The notes beneath the pieces were generated by a model. It was not told the origin of the DNA. It ran no database searches and worked only from the letters and a program-made list of their open reading frames with translations. The position numbers and the translations under genes were made by a program. A DNA stretch of 53,735 nucleotides from Alcaligenaceae bacterium. Its GTDB lineage: Bacteria; Pseudomonadota; Gammaproteobacteria; Burkholderiales; Burkholderiaceae_B. Of the stretch, positions 1 to 10,489 are shown one piece after another. Numbering within the stretch: position 1 is the first letter of the stretch; the number at the start of each line of letters is the position of its first letter. The stretch covers positions 1-53,735 of the forward strand of contig CANCOC010000013.1 of the NCBI GenBank assembly GCA_947379755.1, given 5' to 3'.

Positions 1-1840
1 CATAGCCGACAGGGAGCATGCGGCGCGTATCGGGGTTCATAGTGGTCTCCCAGAGCTGGACAGGGCTCATTTCGCCCAAGCCTTTGAAACGGCTGATATC
101 CCAGGATCCTTCGCGAACGCCTTCTTTGCGCAATTTATCCTGTACCGCCTCGAGCTCACCGACGTCCAGGCAATAGATCTTGCGAGCGGGTCGTTTACCC
201 AGAGCGGGGACATCGACCCTGAACAATGGCGGACGCGCAACAAAAATCCGCCCTGACTCAACCAGTTTTGGAAAGTGGCGGTAAAAAAGTGTCAACAGCA
301 GGACCTGGATGTGCGAGCCGTCAACGTCCGCATCAGACAAGATGCAGATGCGGCCATAGCGCAGGCCTGATAGGTCTGGCTCATCGTTCGGACCATGGGG
401 ATCAATGCCAATGGCAACCGAAATATCATGGATTTCATTGTTAGCAAACAGACGGTCGCGATCGACTTCCCATGCGTTGAGCACTTTGCCCCGCAAAGGC
501 AAAATTGCCTGAAACTCTTTGTCTCGACCCATTTTGGCAGAACCGCCGGCCGAATCACCCTCGACCAGAAAAACTTCGGTGCGGGTAATGTCCGTGGACT
601 CGCAGTCAGTGAGTTTGCCTGGTAGAACCGCGACACCTGAGCTTTTGCGCTTTTCAACTTTTTGGGCCGAGCGGGCTCGCGCCTGCGCCTGACGAATCGC
701 GAGTTCGGCGAGTTTTTTACCGTATTCGACATGTGAGTTGAGCCACAAATCAAGTGAGGTTTTAACAAACCCACCGACGAGTCGCACAGCATCGCGGCTA
801 TTCAGACGCTCTTTGATCTGCCCCTGGAACTGAGGGTCGAGGACTTTAGCGGACAAGACAAAACTTGTTCGCGCGAAGACATCCTCAGGCAAGAGTTTGA
901 CGCCTTTGGGCAACAGACTATGCATCTCTGCAAAGCCTTTGACTGCCGCAAATAATCCCTCACGCAAGCCTGACTCATGCGTGCCACCCGCTGGCGTCGG
1001 AATCAAATTGACATAGGATTCGCGGACCACATTGCCCTCGTCGGCCCAGGCAACCACCCACTGTGCGCCCTCGCCTTCAGCGAAGCTGTCGTGATCTTTT
1101 CCGGCAAATTGTTCACCCTCAAACAGAGGGACTCTCAATTCGACGCCTTGAAGGGCCTCGGATAAATAGCCGGACAAACCTTCCTGATATTGCCAAGTAC
1201 GTGTATCGCCTGTTTTTTCGTTCACGAGCGAGACCTTGACACCCGCCATCAGCACGGCCTTGCTGCGCAACAAATGCGTGAGCTCATTCAGAGGGATCAC
1301 CGGGGAGTCAAAAAACCCTGTGTCTGGCCAAACGCGAACACGTGTACCGGATTTTTTACGTGACAGTTCGGGTGCCGGTGCGAGAGCCTCAATCACATCA
1401 CCATTAGCAAACACCATGCGATGCGTGCCTTCGCGCCAGACAACGAGCTCAAGTCTTTTTGACAAGGCATTAGTCACCGATACACCTACGCCGTGCAAGC
1501 CGCCGGAGAAGGCATACGCCCCTCCACCTTTTTTATCAAACTTGCCACCCGCATGCAGTCTTGTGAAAACCAGTTCGGCAACAGGCGCTTTTTCTTCGGG
1601 ATGCATCCCGACTGGAATTCCACGTCCATCGTCCTCGACGGTCACGCTGCCGTCCACATGCAAGATCACCTGAATGTGTTTGCCATGTCCGGCCAACGCT
1701 TCATCTGCGGCGTTATCTATCACCTCTTGCACAATATGCAATGGGTTTTCTGTTCGGGTGTACATGCCAGGACGCTGGCGGACAGGTTCGAGTCCTTTGA
1801 GGACGCGAATCGATGATTCGTTATATGACTGATTACTCAA
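1..1840 (-). CDS. parE: DNA topoisomerase IV subunit B (ParE), 3' end cut off by the window
   Basis: ATPase subunit of topoisomerase IV, which decatenates daughter chromosomes together with ParC. The reading frame is open from a TTG at 1840 to the window edge (about 613 codons); roughly 40 C-terminal residues should lie outside. The GHKL ATPase region shows QEVIDNAADEAL, EDDGRGIPVG and GGLHGVGVSVTNALS. The Toprim region shows VEGDSAGGSAK and LSDADVDGSH. The segment HDISVAIGIDPH and the absence of the GyrB insert favour ParE over GyrB. The frame ends with LWETTMNPDTRRMLPVGY, the start of the conserved C-terminal block. The TTG start fits the usual N-terminus and has a GGGGA stretch a few bases upstream; no ATG is available in frame. 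It is divergent from trxA. Confidence 0.93.
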   Translation of the reverse strand, partial: MSNQSYNESSIRVLKGLEPVRQRPGMYTRTENPLHIVQEVIDNAADEALAGHGKHIQVILHVDGSVTVEDDGRGIPVGMHPEEKAPVAELVFTRLHAGGKFDKKGGGAYAFSGGLHGVGVSVTNALSKRLELVVWREGTHRMVFANGDVIEALAPAPELSRKKSGTRVRVWPDTGFFDSPVIPLNELTHLLRSKAVLMAGVKVSLVNEKTGDTRTWQYQEGLSGYLSEALQGVELRVPLFEGEQFAGKDHDSFAEGEGAQWVVAWADEGNVVRESYVNLIPTPAGGTHESGLREGLFAAVKGFAEMHSLLPKGVKLLPEDVFARTSFVLSAKVLDPQFQGQIKERLNSRDAVRLVGGFVKTSLDLWLNSHVEYGKKLAELAIRQAQARARSAQKVEKRKSSGVAVLPGKLTDCESTDITRTEVFLVEGDSAGGSAKMGRDKEFQAILPLRGKVLNAWEVDRDRLFANNEIHDISVAIGIDPHGPNDEPDLSGLRYGRICILSDADVDGSHIQVLLLTLFYRHFPKLVESGRIFVARPPLFRVDVPALGKRPARKIYCLDVGELEAVQDKLRKEGVREGSWDISRFKGLGEMSPVQLWETTMNPDTRRMLPVGY

Positions 1841-2078
1841 GTTATCCCCAACTGCTGTGGAAAAGGCACGCCATTTTACGGAAAATACCAATATCGGCAT
1901 GGCGCCGAGCTGGATTGCTCAAATTTTGAGCACAGGTAGAAAAAAATACAACGTCTGGCTTGGCATTAAACGCCTGGATTAGCATTTAAAGTATCCCGCA
2001 ACTAATGATGTTATGCTTTAATCATCATAAGTAGTTCTGCCCAAGGGTCGAACCACAACAATTAAAGAGAATACACAC
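1841..2078. other. Divergent intergenic region parE/trxA
   Basis: 238 bases between the divergent parE and trxA genes with no credible reading frame. It must hold both promoters. A TATGCT hexamer at 2012-2017 is a possible -10 element for trxA, but I see no convincing -35 at the right distance. AAAGAGA at 2064-2070 is the trxA ribosome binding site. Confidence 0.5.
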
Positions 2079-2405
2079 ATGAGCGAACACATTAAAAACG
2101 TGAGCGACGTCAGCTTTGACGCGGACGTACTCAAATCGTCCCAGCCTGTTTTAGTGGACTACTGGGCTGCCTGGTGCGGTCCATGCAGAATGATTGCCCC
2201 AATGCTCGAAGAAGTTGCTGCTGAGTATGCCGGCAAAATCACCGTTGCCAAATTAAACGTTGATGAAAATCAGGAAACCGCTTCGAAATTCGGTATCCGC
2301 GGCATTCCAACCCTGATGCTTTTTAAAGATGGTCAGGTCGCAGCAACCAAAGTCGGCGCACTTTCCAAATCCCAACTGACAGAATTCCTGAACAGCGCGA
2401 TCTAA
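2079..2405 (+). CDS. trxA: Thioredoxin 1
   Basis: Small cytoplasmic protein disulfide reductant recycled by thioredoxin reductase. At 108 aa it has the standard size for the family. The redox site WCGPC lies at residues 32-36 inside the typical [15 protein letters not shown] context. The cis-proline loop GIPT is near residue 76 and the C-terminal half shows the usual TLMLFKDGQ strand. The start is supported by an AAAGAGA ribosome binding site about 8 bases upstream. It lies just upstream of rho on the same strand, an arrangement also found in E. coli and many other proteobacteria. A GC-rich hairpin separates the two genes, so co-transcription with rho is possible but not shown. Confidence 0.97.
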   Translation: MSEHIKNVSDVSFDADVLKSSQPVLVDYWAAWCGPCRMIAPMLEEVAAEYAGKITVAKLNVDENQETASKFGIRGIPTLMLFKDGQVAATKVGALSKSQLTEFLNSAI

Positions 2406-2418
2406 ATCGCCCCCACGC

Positions 2419-2439
2419 GCGGGCCCGTCCGTGGCCCGC
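2419..2439 (+). other. GC-rich hairpin in the rho leader
   Basis: Perfect 7-bp stem GCGGGCC (2419-2425) and GGCCCGC (2433-2439) with a 7-base loop. No T tract follows, so it is not a standard intrinsic terminator. It lies in the 125-base trxA-rho gap. In E. coli, rho is autoregulated by termination in its leader, so this element could take part in attenuation here; that is inference. Confidence 0.4.
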
Positions 2440-2530
2440 CAATGGCTCTGCTCAGTGCAAGCTGTATGACACCCCTTTGAACATCACATCCCTCCTCTTC
2501 CCTTGAAGTCACTTTTTCACAGATACATCA

Positions 2531-3787
2531 ATGCACCTTAATGAACTGAAGGCGCAGCACGTTTCGCAGCTGCTCGAAATGGCCGCTGGCCTCGAAATTG
2601 AAAACGCCAATCGCTTACGCAAACAAGAGCTGATGTTTGCGATCATGAAAAAGCGTGCCAAACAAGGCGAGCAAATTTTTGGTGATGGCGTGCTTGAAGT
2701 CCTGCCCGATGGCTTTGGCTTCCTTCGCTCCCCGGATACGTCTTATCTGGCCAGCACGGACGATATTTATATTTCGCCGTCACAGATTCGCCGCTTCAAT
2801 TTACATACCGGTGATTCGATCGAAGGTGAAGTCCGTACACCTAAAGATGGCGAGCGTTATTTTGCGCTGGTCAAGGTCGACAAAGTCAACGGATTCCTGC
2901 CTGAGGCCATCAAACATCGCATCATGTTTGAAAACCTGACGCCTTTGCATCCAGATAAGGTGATGCCGCTCGAACGCGACATTAAGAGTGAAGAAAATCT
3001 CACTGGCCGCATTCTTGATATCTTTGCTCCGATTGGTAAAGGTCAGCGTGGCCTGATCGTTGCTAGTCCAAAATCAGGCAAAACGGTGATGATGCAGCAT
3101 ATCGCACACGCCATCACAGCCAACTTTCCTGATGCAGTGATGATTGTCATGCTGGTCGATGAGCGTCCTGAAGAAGTCACCGAAATGCAACGTACCGTGC
3201 GTGGTGAGGTGGTGGCATCCACTTTTGATGAACCCGCAACCCGTCACGTTCAAGTCGCCGAAATGGTGATTGAACGGGCCAAGCGCCTGGTAGAAATGAA
3301 AAAAGATGTGGTGATCCTGCTTGACTCGATCACACGTCTGGCACGCGCCTACAACACTGTCGTACCTGCTTCTGGCAAAGTGCTCACGGGCGGTGTGGAT
3401 GCGAATGCCTTGCAGCGTCCAAAGCGTTTCTTTGGTGCTGCACGTAATCTTGAAGAAGGCGGATCACTCACCATTATCGGTACGGCCCTGATTGAAACAG
3501 GCAGTCGTATGGATGAGGTGATTTACGAAGAATTCAAAGGTACTGGCAACTCAGAGATTCACCTCGAGCGTCGCCTGGCTGAAAAACGCGTCTATCCTGC
3601 TATCAACCTGAACAAGTCAGGCACCCGTCGCGAAGAACTGCTGATCAAGCCAGAGTTGCTGCAAAAAGTCTGGGTGTTGCGCAAGTTCATCCATGATATG
3701 GACGAAGTCCAGTCCATGGAATTCATCCTCGACAAGATGCGTGCAACTAAAAACAATGCCGAATTCTTTGACATGATGAAGAAGTAA
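2531..3787 (+). CDS. rho: Transcription termination factor Rho
   Basis: Hexameric RNA-dependent ATPase/helicase that ends transcription of untranslated RNA. The 418 aa match the E. coli length (419). The N-terminal helical domain ([18 protein letters not shown]) is followed by the cold-shock-like RNA-binding domain with DGFGFLR at 60-66. The motor domain has the Walker [13 protein letters not shown] at about 174-185, the catalytic-Glu region VDERPEEV near 209-216, and the Walker B VVILLDS at about 260-266. The R-loop region between 277 and 294 reads [18 protein letters not shown]. Every functional block is present. The gene follows trxA after 125 bases and converges on yhdP, with a symmetric hairpin between the two stop codons. 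Confidence 0.98.
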   Translation: MHLNELKAQHVSQLLEMAAGLEIENANRLRKQELMFAIMKKRAKQGEQIFGDGVLEVLPDGFGFLRSPDTSYLASTDDIYISPSQIRRFNLHTGDSIEGEVRTPKDGERYFALVKVDKVNGFLPEAIKHRIMFENLTPLHPDKVMPLERDIKSEENLTGRILDIFAPIGKGQRGLIVASPKSGKTVMMQHIAHAITANFPDAVMIVMLVDERPEEVTEMQRTVRGEVVASTFDEPATRHVQVAEMVIERAKRLVEMKKDVVILLDSITRLARAYNTVVPASGKVLTGGVDANALQRPKRFFGAARNLEEGGSLTIIGTALIETGSRMDEVIYEEFKGTGNSEIHLERRLAEKRVYPAINLNKSGTRREELLIKPELLQKVWVLRKFIHDMDEVQSMEFILDKMRATKNNAEFFDMMKK

Positions 3788-3790
3788 TCC

Positions 3791-3814
3791 ATGTGGCTGA
3801 ATCATCAGCCACAT
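3791..3814. terminator. Symmetric hairpin between convergent rho and yhdP
   Basis: Perfect 10-bp inverted repeat ATGTGGCTGA / TCAGCCACAT with a 4-base loop, starting 3 bases after the rho stop and about 19 bases beyond the yhdP stop. Its position between convergent genes suggests a shared terminator. Neither strand has a good T tract, so its strength is uncertain. Confidence 0.5.
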
Positions 3815-3832
3815 GAAGTGCCCGGCAGGAAC

Positions 3833-6800
3833 TTAGTTGCCGGGTGAAGGCGGAGGCGTCAAGCCTCCTGCTTTTGGAACTGGCGCCTCAAGAGGGATCA
3901 ACGTCGGATCATCCCAGGGGCCTCTCACCTGATATTTTGCCGTCATCGCCTGCTCAATCGGGTTGCGAAGCAAAAACTGCGTGACCAATGCACTCAGACC
4001 TACCAGCGGATTCACGACAAACCCTGTCGCAACAGCCGTCCCACTCATATCGAATCTGGGTTTGACGTCCGCATCCATATTCCATGTCTTCCTGGCAAGA
4101 TCTGAGTTACCAGACAGCAGAATACTCGCCACTGGACTGGCGATAGTGAGATCTTTCGTCGAAGCGACTCCCTGGGTAATCAGGAAGTCACCATCAATGG
4201 ATAACCATGGAAAGCCATCTTTAAACTCATTGCTTGGCCGGAAATTAAAACTCAATATCCGCTGTAAAGATTGTAGGGAGAGCAACTCAAGCAAACGTGC
4301 ACTGCGTGAATTGACATGCTCGAATACGCCATTTTTCAAATCCACACGCGCTGTGCCGGACATGCCTTCGTAGGTAAACATCCAGGGAAAGTTTTTCCAG
4401 TCGACTTCTGCCTTGACTGTGCCGCTGCCTTCACGAACCTTGTCTGGATATCCCATGAAGGTCGTCAGTTTTCCGAGGTCGGCAATGGCCAGGTCTGCAT
4501 TGAGACGCACGCCACGCGTATCTCCTTTCAGACGCCACTCCCCTGTGGCAGAGAGTGTCGAATAAGGATTTTTGACCTCGAGGCTTTCAATATTCCAGCG
4601 CTCACCTTTCTGAACGTTGGCACCTCTTAAACGCAGAGAACCCAACCGACTGCCAAACAGGGTGAAGTCGTCGATCTGCAGATCAACGGCAGGGATATCA
4701 GACCATTGCGTCTCTTCGATACTCTCAATTTTAGGTGGCGCCTCGGAGTCGACCGGCGCCCGCCCGAGTTCGAGTTTGGAAAACTGGGCAACGACACGTC
4801 CGGAAATCCCTGCAGAGGACTCCTGCCAGGAGAGATTTCCTGCTGTTTCTTTCGAATCCAGCTTGGCTGTCCACTGCCCTTTTTCGACTTGCTGAATCGT
4901 CAGACTCAATTCTGAAAAAATGAGATCATCCCACTTCAGGCGAGGTGTACGCAGCATGACACTCTGAATTTGCGGCAATACAGCCTTCTGACTGGTTTTG
5001 GCTTGCGCGCGCGCATCCTCGGTCAATCGGTCAGAAAATGTTTTCCAGTCGGCCCAGTCAAGTTCGGCCAGCACCAGATCAACTGTCATGCCCGATGCCG
5101 GAAGTACCAGGCTGGAGGTTCCCATACCCACGGCCGCCTGGGTAAAAAACGATGCGGCGCGCTTTTCAGGCTGACGCTCAAACCTGCCATTGATGACGTC
5201 ACCGAGGTTAAACGTCATCGAGTGACGATACTCGTTACGCTGCCTGGAGCTTGACCATTTAAGGGAAAAGGACGACTTTAGGGGAGCCTCTTTTCCGACT
5301 GGCGCGGGCAGAGCGATCCCAAGGCCCTCAAGTGTTGATGTCACCTGGAGATCCACACCGTCTTTGTTATTCTGACTGATCTGTGCCCGGTACTTGGTGC
5401 GACCACTGAGCGAAAGCAGTGCAGGAGATTTGGATAAGGCGCCAAGGGAGGCCGTTGCAAGCGTACCCTCAACTGTGATGCCTTTTGAAGCGGCCTCCCC
5501 AAGGCTACCCTGAATGAGGACGGGTTCACCCAGTAACTTTGCACTGACCTGATCAAAACGCAGGGCACCATTTATAAAACCCAGACTTCCCTGGAGATTT
5601 TCGAGTTTTGGTACGTCTTTTTCCTTTCCCCAGGAAATATCTCCTCCTGCAAATTTGATCTGACCTTTTGCCTGAAGTGACTTCATATCATTCAGATCTG
5701 CCCGGATTGACACCGGCACATCAAAGGAGTTCGTCGCATCCAGACTATTAAAGATGAACCCAGCCTGCTCATTGACGGGAGACTCTCGCATGATGGAAAG
5801 AAAGTTCTTCGCATCTCCCTGCAGGAGCATATCAATTGACAATGTGGGTTTAAGTTGCATATCCGCAATAGCAACATCCAGATTATTCACGCTGATGCGC
5901 TCGCCATTGACGCCAAGCAGCGCGCTGACTTTTGACTGCATGGCGAGGGAAAGCTTGTCGATGACAATCGCACCGTCTGCATCTGAAAGTGCAGGCCATC
6001 CAGCGACGCCAGGACGAATGGGTGCGTAATCAAGGGTTAATTTTTTAAACTTGCCATCCAGACGAAAAACACCTGTTTCGTCCGGAGCATTAAAAGGAAA
6101 CTGGGACAAGTCACCTTTCAGGGTCACCGCAATCTGATTGAACTGCCCCTGACTGAGGGCATCACGCAACCAGTCACGGGCCTCTTTGTCGGTCTTCGTG
6201 GTCAGGTAACGATAAAGTTGAGGAGCACTCAGATATTCGATCATACCCTTCAGATCTGCAGCCCCGGCCTCTGATGTTGCTGAACGACGCCAGTCACCCT
6301 GCAGGCTCATCTTGAGATCCTGGTGATTGACTGTGAGGCTTGTAATATGCGCTGACAATGCCTCTGTTCCGGCATGATGCAGTTGTACATTTAAATCGAC
6401 ATTCCCGAGTGCCATGAGAGAAGGTTCGAACATGGTGCTGTCAACTGCGGCCCCTGTGACTGAGGCTTTGAGAGTCACCCCCTCTGCTGTCGAACCCGTT
6501 GCAAACAGGGGTGAATGCAGCGTGGGCAACATCTCGCCCAGGAGTCCTGACAGCTGAACCTGGGCATGATCTGCAAACATGCCTGCTGTCTGTCCAGATA
6601 CAGGAATACCAACCTGGGCCCCTGCAAGTTTGAGCACGGTATGTCCCAGCATGCCCTGCTGCATATCGATCCAGGCGCGGGCGGCAAAACGGCCATTCAC
6701 CACGGGAAGATCTATCCATGGGGCGAGTGCCTGGGGCTCGACATCTCCGGCATCAAGATAAATTTCAGCGCGTCTGCCTGCACTGGCGCTGAGTTGGCCG

Positions 6801-7468
6801 AGCATATGATCTGCGCGAATGATCAGCTCAATCTTTTTAGCGATATGGGCAGGCGGAGAAGCACGCAACAGAAATCCGTGGCTAAACAGACCATTCATCA
6901 GGGCAACATCAACATTGGTCAGCGTAAGTTCCGGCGCGCCACGCTGGGTATCGATCCAGCGCACGGTGGACTCATGCAACAACACTTTGCCCTGCCCAAG
7001 CAACCAGTCCAGCACGAGCGTGTCTGTATTCAAACTAAAGGGTTCTGCCCGATCAAGATCAACCTGATAACCAGCCACCATCAAACTGCCGTCGGCGCGA
7101 CGCTCGACGGACAGGTCCACACCATTGACTTCCAGCAGTTTGAGTCTGAGATCCAGTGCAAAGATGCTGCGCCAGGAAACGATTGCAAAGGCTTTGGGTA
7201 TTCGTAAAAGCGTCTGCCCTTCGGAGTTTTCGACATGCAGGTTTTCGATGCTCAACGTCGGATTCAGACCAGACCAGCTCGCGGAGATATCACCCACCAA
7301 TGCACGCGACCCAAGTGCTTGCGTCAGGTGATGCTCGACCATGGGTCGCCAGACATTGATCTGAGGCAGAACAATGTAGCGCACAGCCAGCATAGTGGCG
7401 GCTGCTGCGAAGTAAGAGATGATTGCAGCAAGCAAAAGCAGGCGCAGAGATTTTTTGAAGAATTGCAA
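3833..7468 (-). CDS. yhdP: YhdP-family AsmA-like envelope protein
   Basis: Very large protein (1211 aa) of the YhdP/AsmA-like group (DUF3971 plus C-terminal AsmA_2-type region). In E. coli, YhdP (1266 aa) is anchored in the inner membrane, and with TamB and YdbH it supports phospholipid transfer to the outer membrane. One N-terminal transmembrane helix is visible at about residues 9-30 (LRLLLLAAIISYFAAAATMLAV). It is followed by a long beta-rich periplasmic chain with no enzymatic motifs. The N-terminal block from VLPQINVWRPMVEHHLTQALG to SWSGLNPTLSIENLHVE is typical of the family. The start is TTG at 7468; no ATG occurs upstream before the in-frame stop, and no good ribosome binding site is visible, so the exact start is uncertain. 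It is divergent from glnE. Confidence 0.88.
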   Translation of the reverse strand: MQFFKKSLRLLLLAAIISYFAAAATMLAVRYIVLPQINVWRPMVEHHLTQALGSRALVGDISASWSGLNPTLSIENLHVENSEGQTLLRIPKAFAIVSWRSIFALDLRLKLLEVNGVDLSVERRADGSLMVAGYQVDLDRAEPFSLNTDTLVLDWLLGQGKVLLHESTVRWIDTQRGAPELTLTNVDVALMNGLFSHGFLLRASPPAHIAKKIELIIRADHMLGQLSASAGRRAEIYLDAGDVEPQALAPWIDLPVVNGRFAARAWIDMQQGMLGHTVLKLAGAQVGIPVSGQTAGMFADHAQVQLSGLLGEMLPTLHSPLFATGSTAEGVTLKASVTGAAVDSTMFEPSLMALGNVDLNVQLHHAGTEALSAHITSLTVNHQDLKMSLQGDWRRSATSEAGAADLKGMIEYLSAPQLYRYLTTKTDKEARDWLRDALSQGQFNQIAVTLKGDLSQFPFNAPDETGVFRLDGKFKKLTLDYAPIRPGVAGWPALSDADGAIVIDKLSLAMQSKVSALLGVNGERISVNNLDVAIADMQLKPTLSIDMLLQGDAKNFLSIMRESPVNEQAGFIFNSLDATNSFDVPVSIRADLNDMKSLQAKGQIKFAGGDISWGKEKDVPKLENLQGSLGFINGALRFDQVSAKLLGEPVLIQGSLGEAASKGITVEGTLATASLGALSKSPALLSLSGRTKYRAQISQNNKDGVDLQVTSTLEGLGIALPAPVGKEAPLKSSFSLKWSSSRQRNEYRHSMTFNLGDVINGRFERQPEKRAASFFTQAAVGMGTSSLVLPASGMTVDLVLAELDWADWKTFSDRLTEDARAQAKTSQKAVLPQIQSVMLRTPRLKWDDLIFSELSLTIQQVEKGQWTAKLDSKETAGNLSWQESSAGISGRVVAQFSKLELGRAPVDSEAPPKIESIEETQWSDIPAVDLQIDDFTLFGSRLGSLRLRGANVQKGERWNIESLEVKNPYSTLSATGEWRLKGDTRGVRLNADLAIADLGKLTTFMGYPDKVREGSGTVKAEVDWKNFPWMFTYEGMSGTARVDLKNGVFEHVNSRSARLLELLSLQSLQRILSFNFRPSNEFKDGFPWLSIDGDFLITQGVASTKDLTIASPVASILLSGNSDLARKTWNMDADVKPRFDMSGTAVATGFVVNPLVGLSALVTQFLLRNPIEQAMTAKYQVRGPWDDPTLIPLEAPVPKAGGLTPPPSPGN

Positions 7469-7592
7469 AGCAGTTGTAATCTTAAAAATGTCAGAAATAT
7501 GAGGTAATGTTCAGCGTATTAAACATTGTCCCGGGTACTGTTTAAACTTATAACCTAATCCCGTTCACCTGTCTTAGAGTTTGCCGCCGCAA

Positions 7593-10451
7593 ATGACTAA
7601 AAACCATCTATTCACAGCACTTGCATGGTCCGGCACTTTACAGCGCCTGCTTCAGGGCAACCCTGAATTCGGGGCCTGGCTCGAGACCGCCTGCCCGACT
7701 CCGATTACCTCAGAGCGCATTGATCTATGGTTTGAAGAACTGGCTGGCCAATCCCCACTCAATTGCGTACTGAGCATCACGGATTGCAAACAGGTACTGA
7801 GACGACTGAGAAAACGTACGTTTTTTCTGGCAATGGTGCGTGATCTGGCGGGTCTTGCTCCATTGGAGGAGGTTGTCGGGGCGATGACCGCACTGGCTGA
7901 CCGCTGCATTGAACAGGCCTATCGAACTGTCATCGCTGATCTGATTTCCGTGCATGGCACACCCCGCGATCCTGCAACCGGAAGACCGCAGGAAATGATT
8001 ATTGTCGGCATGGGCAAGCTTGGGGGACGTGAGCTCAATGTATCTTCCGATATAGATCTCATTATGCTTTACGGTGAAGAGGGTGAAACGGACGGTACGC
8101 GTCCAATCAGTCATCACGAATTCTACGCAAAACTGACACAGCGCATGATGCCGGTTCTGTCCGAAGCCGATGGTGACGGGCAGGTATTTCGCACAGATCT
8201 GAGATTACGCCCCGATGGAGACTCCGGACCCCTTGCCTGGAGTCTGGAAGCTTTTGAACAATATCTGTTCACACAGGGTCGCGAGTGGGAACGCTATGCG
8301 TGGTTAAAAGCCAGAGTGATTGCAGCACGAGCCTTTGTGGACAGCGATTCACAGGCTGCGTTGCAACACGTGGAGAGCTTGCGGTTGCCGTTCGTATACA
8401 GAAAATACTTTGATTTTGACGCCCTGCAGGCGCTGCGTGTCCTGCGCGAACGCATCAGACAAGATTGGCAGCGTCGGGCACTTGCAAGACCCGGACTGGA
8501 TACACACAACAATATCAAACTAGGTGATGGCGGCATCCGGGAAATAGAGTTCGTGGTGCAGCTGTCGCAACTGATCCGTGGCGGCAGGATGCCTGGCCTG
8601 CAGCAGCGGGGACTGCTTGATGCACTGCAAGCGCAGCGCCGGGCGGGCATTATGGATGACAGCACCTGCACGCGCCTGACCGAGGCATACTGCTTTTTGC
8701 GATGCGTTGAGCATGCACTGCAATATTTTGATGATGCACAGACACACATGCTACCCAGCGACCCTGCCCGCATGGCAGGATTGGCGGCCGCCATGAGGAT
8801 GCCTCTTGCAGAGCTCGAGCGTACACTGAGCAGCCACCGTGCATTCGTTGCCGAAACCTTTCGCAATGCCTTCAGAATTGCAGGCATTGAAGAAGCAACG
8901 TCTGAAGAGTCAGCACACACAAACGGGGCTGAATCGCGAGGGCTCCCCCCTCCTGGCACAGGCGATGCAAACTCTGCAGCAGAGGATGAGTGCACGACGC
9001 CTCTGGAGCAAACCATCGCGGTGTTTGCCGATGATGCAAAAGAACTCACTCGTCGTGTCGAGTCCTTTCTGGACAGCCACCGGATTCGCAGCCTGCCGAC
9101 CAATAGTCGCAACCGGATCGACACTATTTTACCGATCGCCCTGCACGCGGCACTGCAAACCTCTGCGCCAATGCTGGCGGCTGTCAGAATACTTGATCTG
9201 CTCGAAGCCATTGCACAGCGCAGTGCATACATTGCGTTACTGTCGGAATACCCGGAGACGATGGCACGTATCGCCCGCATGATGGCGGCCAGCCCCTGGG
9301 CTGCGCTCTATCTGATTCAACACCCTGTCGTGCTCGATAGCCTGATTGCCTGGCGCGCGCTGATGGAACCACTCAACTTTGAGCAACTGGCAGCGACCAT
9401 GCACGCAGACCTGGATGCATGCGTATTGCCAGATGGCAGTGCAGACATCGAACAGCAAATGAACCTGATGCGTGACACGCAGCGTCAGATCAGTTTTCAT
9501 TTACTGGCTCAGGATCTTGAAGGCTTACTCACGGTTGAAAGACTTGCGGATCAACTCTCGGCACTGGCAGACCTCCTGTTAAATGAAACAATTATTCGTG
9601 TCTGGCCGATGGTCGCCAGGCCAGATGCACGCGGGGAACTTTGCGCGCCTCAGTTCGCCGTGATTGCCTATGGCAGGCTGGGTGGTAAAGAACTCGGCTA
9701 CTCCTCTGATCTTGATCTCGTATTTGTATATGACGATCCACGCGAAGACGCAGCTGAGCTCTATGCCAAACTCGGGCAACGGATGACCTCATGGATGTCG
9801 ACGATGACCTCTTCAGGCAGGCTCTACGAAATCGATCTGCGGTTACGCCCCGATGGCGATGCAGGACTCATTGCAGTCTCTTTGCAGGCCTTTGAGGCAT
9901 ATCAGCTCAAACATGCATGGCCCTGGGAACATCAGGCGTTGACACGGGCGCGCTATGCAGCGGGGGATGCACGCGTGGGTGCGCTGTTTGAACAGATTCG
10001 CCAGAAAATCATATCGATCAAGCCTGATGCAGACAAGCTTGCAGAAGACGTGCGTGTCATGCGCAAGAAAATGACTGCAGGGCACCCGAATACGAGCAAG
10101 GACTTCGACCTGAAACATGACCATGGCGGCATGGTCGATCTTGAGTTCGTGACGCAATATCTGGTACTGCTCCATGCAGCCGACGTTCCTGCGTTACGTG
10201 ACAACCTGGGAAACATCGCCTTGCTGCGCCTGGCAGGTCAGGCCGGACTGATCGATCCTGACCTGGCACGCCGTGCGGGGGATGCCTACCGCAGCTTGCG
10301 CAAACATCAGCACGCGCTCAGGCTCAGTGGTGCAGAAAAGGCGCGGGTCAGCCAACATGCGCTCGCAGAAGAACGCCTGGCAATACGACAGCTCTGGGAT
10401 GCGGTATTAGGCAATCCCGGCTCAGGATCTGCCACAGTAAAGAGCAGTTAA
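7593..10451 (+). CDS. glnE: Glutamine synthetase adenylyltransferase / adenylyl-removing enzyme
   Basis: Bifunctional enzyme that adds AMP to glutamine synthetase, and removes it, in response to PII state. Two nucleotidyltransferase domains are visible. The N-terminal deadenylylating one has [18 protein letters not shown] at about 139-156. The C-terminal adenylylating one has [23 protein letters not shown] at about 691-713. Both have the matching later DLRLRPDGD motif. The length of 952 aa agrees with the family (946 in E. coli). A low-complexity stretch rich in Ser, Glu and Gly near residues 435-475 separates the halves. The frame is open four codons further upstream to a TTG at 7581, but ATG at 7593 looks more natural. 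Neither has a clear ribosome binding site. Confidence 0.95.
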   Translation: MTKNHLFTALAWSGTLQRLLQGNPEFGAWLETACPTPITSERIDLWFEELAGQSPLNCVLSITDCKQVLRRLRKRTFFLAMVRDLAGLAPLEEVVGAMTALADRCIEQAYRTVIADLISVHGTPRDPATGRPQEMIIVGMGKLGGRELNVSSDIDLIMLYGEEGETDGTRPISHHEFYAKLTQRMMPVLSEADGDGQVFRTDLRLRPDGDSGPLAWSLEAFEQYLFTQGREWERYAWLKARVIAARAFVDSDSQAALQHVESLRLPFVYRKYFDFDALQALRVLRERIRQDWQRRALARPGLDTHNNIKLGDGGIREIEFVVQLSQLIRGGRMPGLQQRGLLDALQAQRRAGIMDDSTCTRLTEAYCFLRCVEHALQYFDDAQTHMLPSDPARMAGLAAAMRMPLAELERTLSSHRAFVAETFRNAFRIAGIEEATSEESAHTNGAESRGLPPPGTGDANSAAEDECTTPLEQTIAVFADDAKELTRRVESFLDSHRIRSLPTNSRNRIDTILPIALHAALQTSAPMLAAVRILDLLEAIAQRSAYIALLSEYPETMARIARMMAASPWAALYLIQHPVVLDSLIAWRALMEPLNFEQLAATMHADLDACVLPDGSADIEQQMNLMRDTQRQISFHLLAQDLEGLLTVERLADQLSALADLLLNETIIRVWPMVARPDARGELCAPQFAVIAYGRLGGKELGYSSDLDLVFVYDDPREDAAELYAKLGQRMTSWMSTMTSSGRLYEIDLRLRPDGDAGLIAVSLQAFEAYQLKHAWPWEHQALTRARYAAGDARVGALFEQIRQKIISIKPDADKLAEDVRVMRKKMTAGHPNTSKDFDLKHDHGGMVDLEFVTQYLVLLHAADVPALRDNLGNIALLRLAGQAGLIDPDLARRAGDAYRSLRKHQHALRLSGAEKARVSQHALAEERLAIRQLWDAVLGNPGSGSATVKSS

Positions 10452-10489
10452 AATAGAACTCTATTCAACACGTTTTTTACATCGCCATC

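Noticed and set aside
6566..7207. Open frame of 213 codons antisense to yhdP
   Set aside because: No domain, no ribosome binding site, fully inside a long conserved gene.
8294..9280. Open frame of 328 codons antisense to glnE
   Set aside because: Shadow frame of a well-conserved gene. The translation is rich in Ser, Arg, Cys and Ala with no domain, and there is no ribosome binding site.
10452..10465. Short palindrome AATAGA-AC-TCTATT after glnE as a terminator
   Set aside because: Only 6 bp, AT-rich, with a 2-base centre and no immediate T run; too weak to call.
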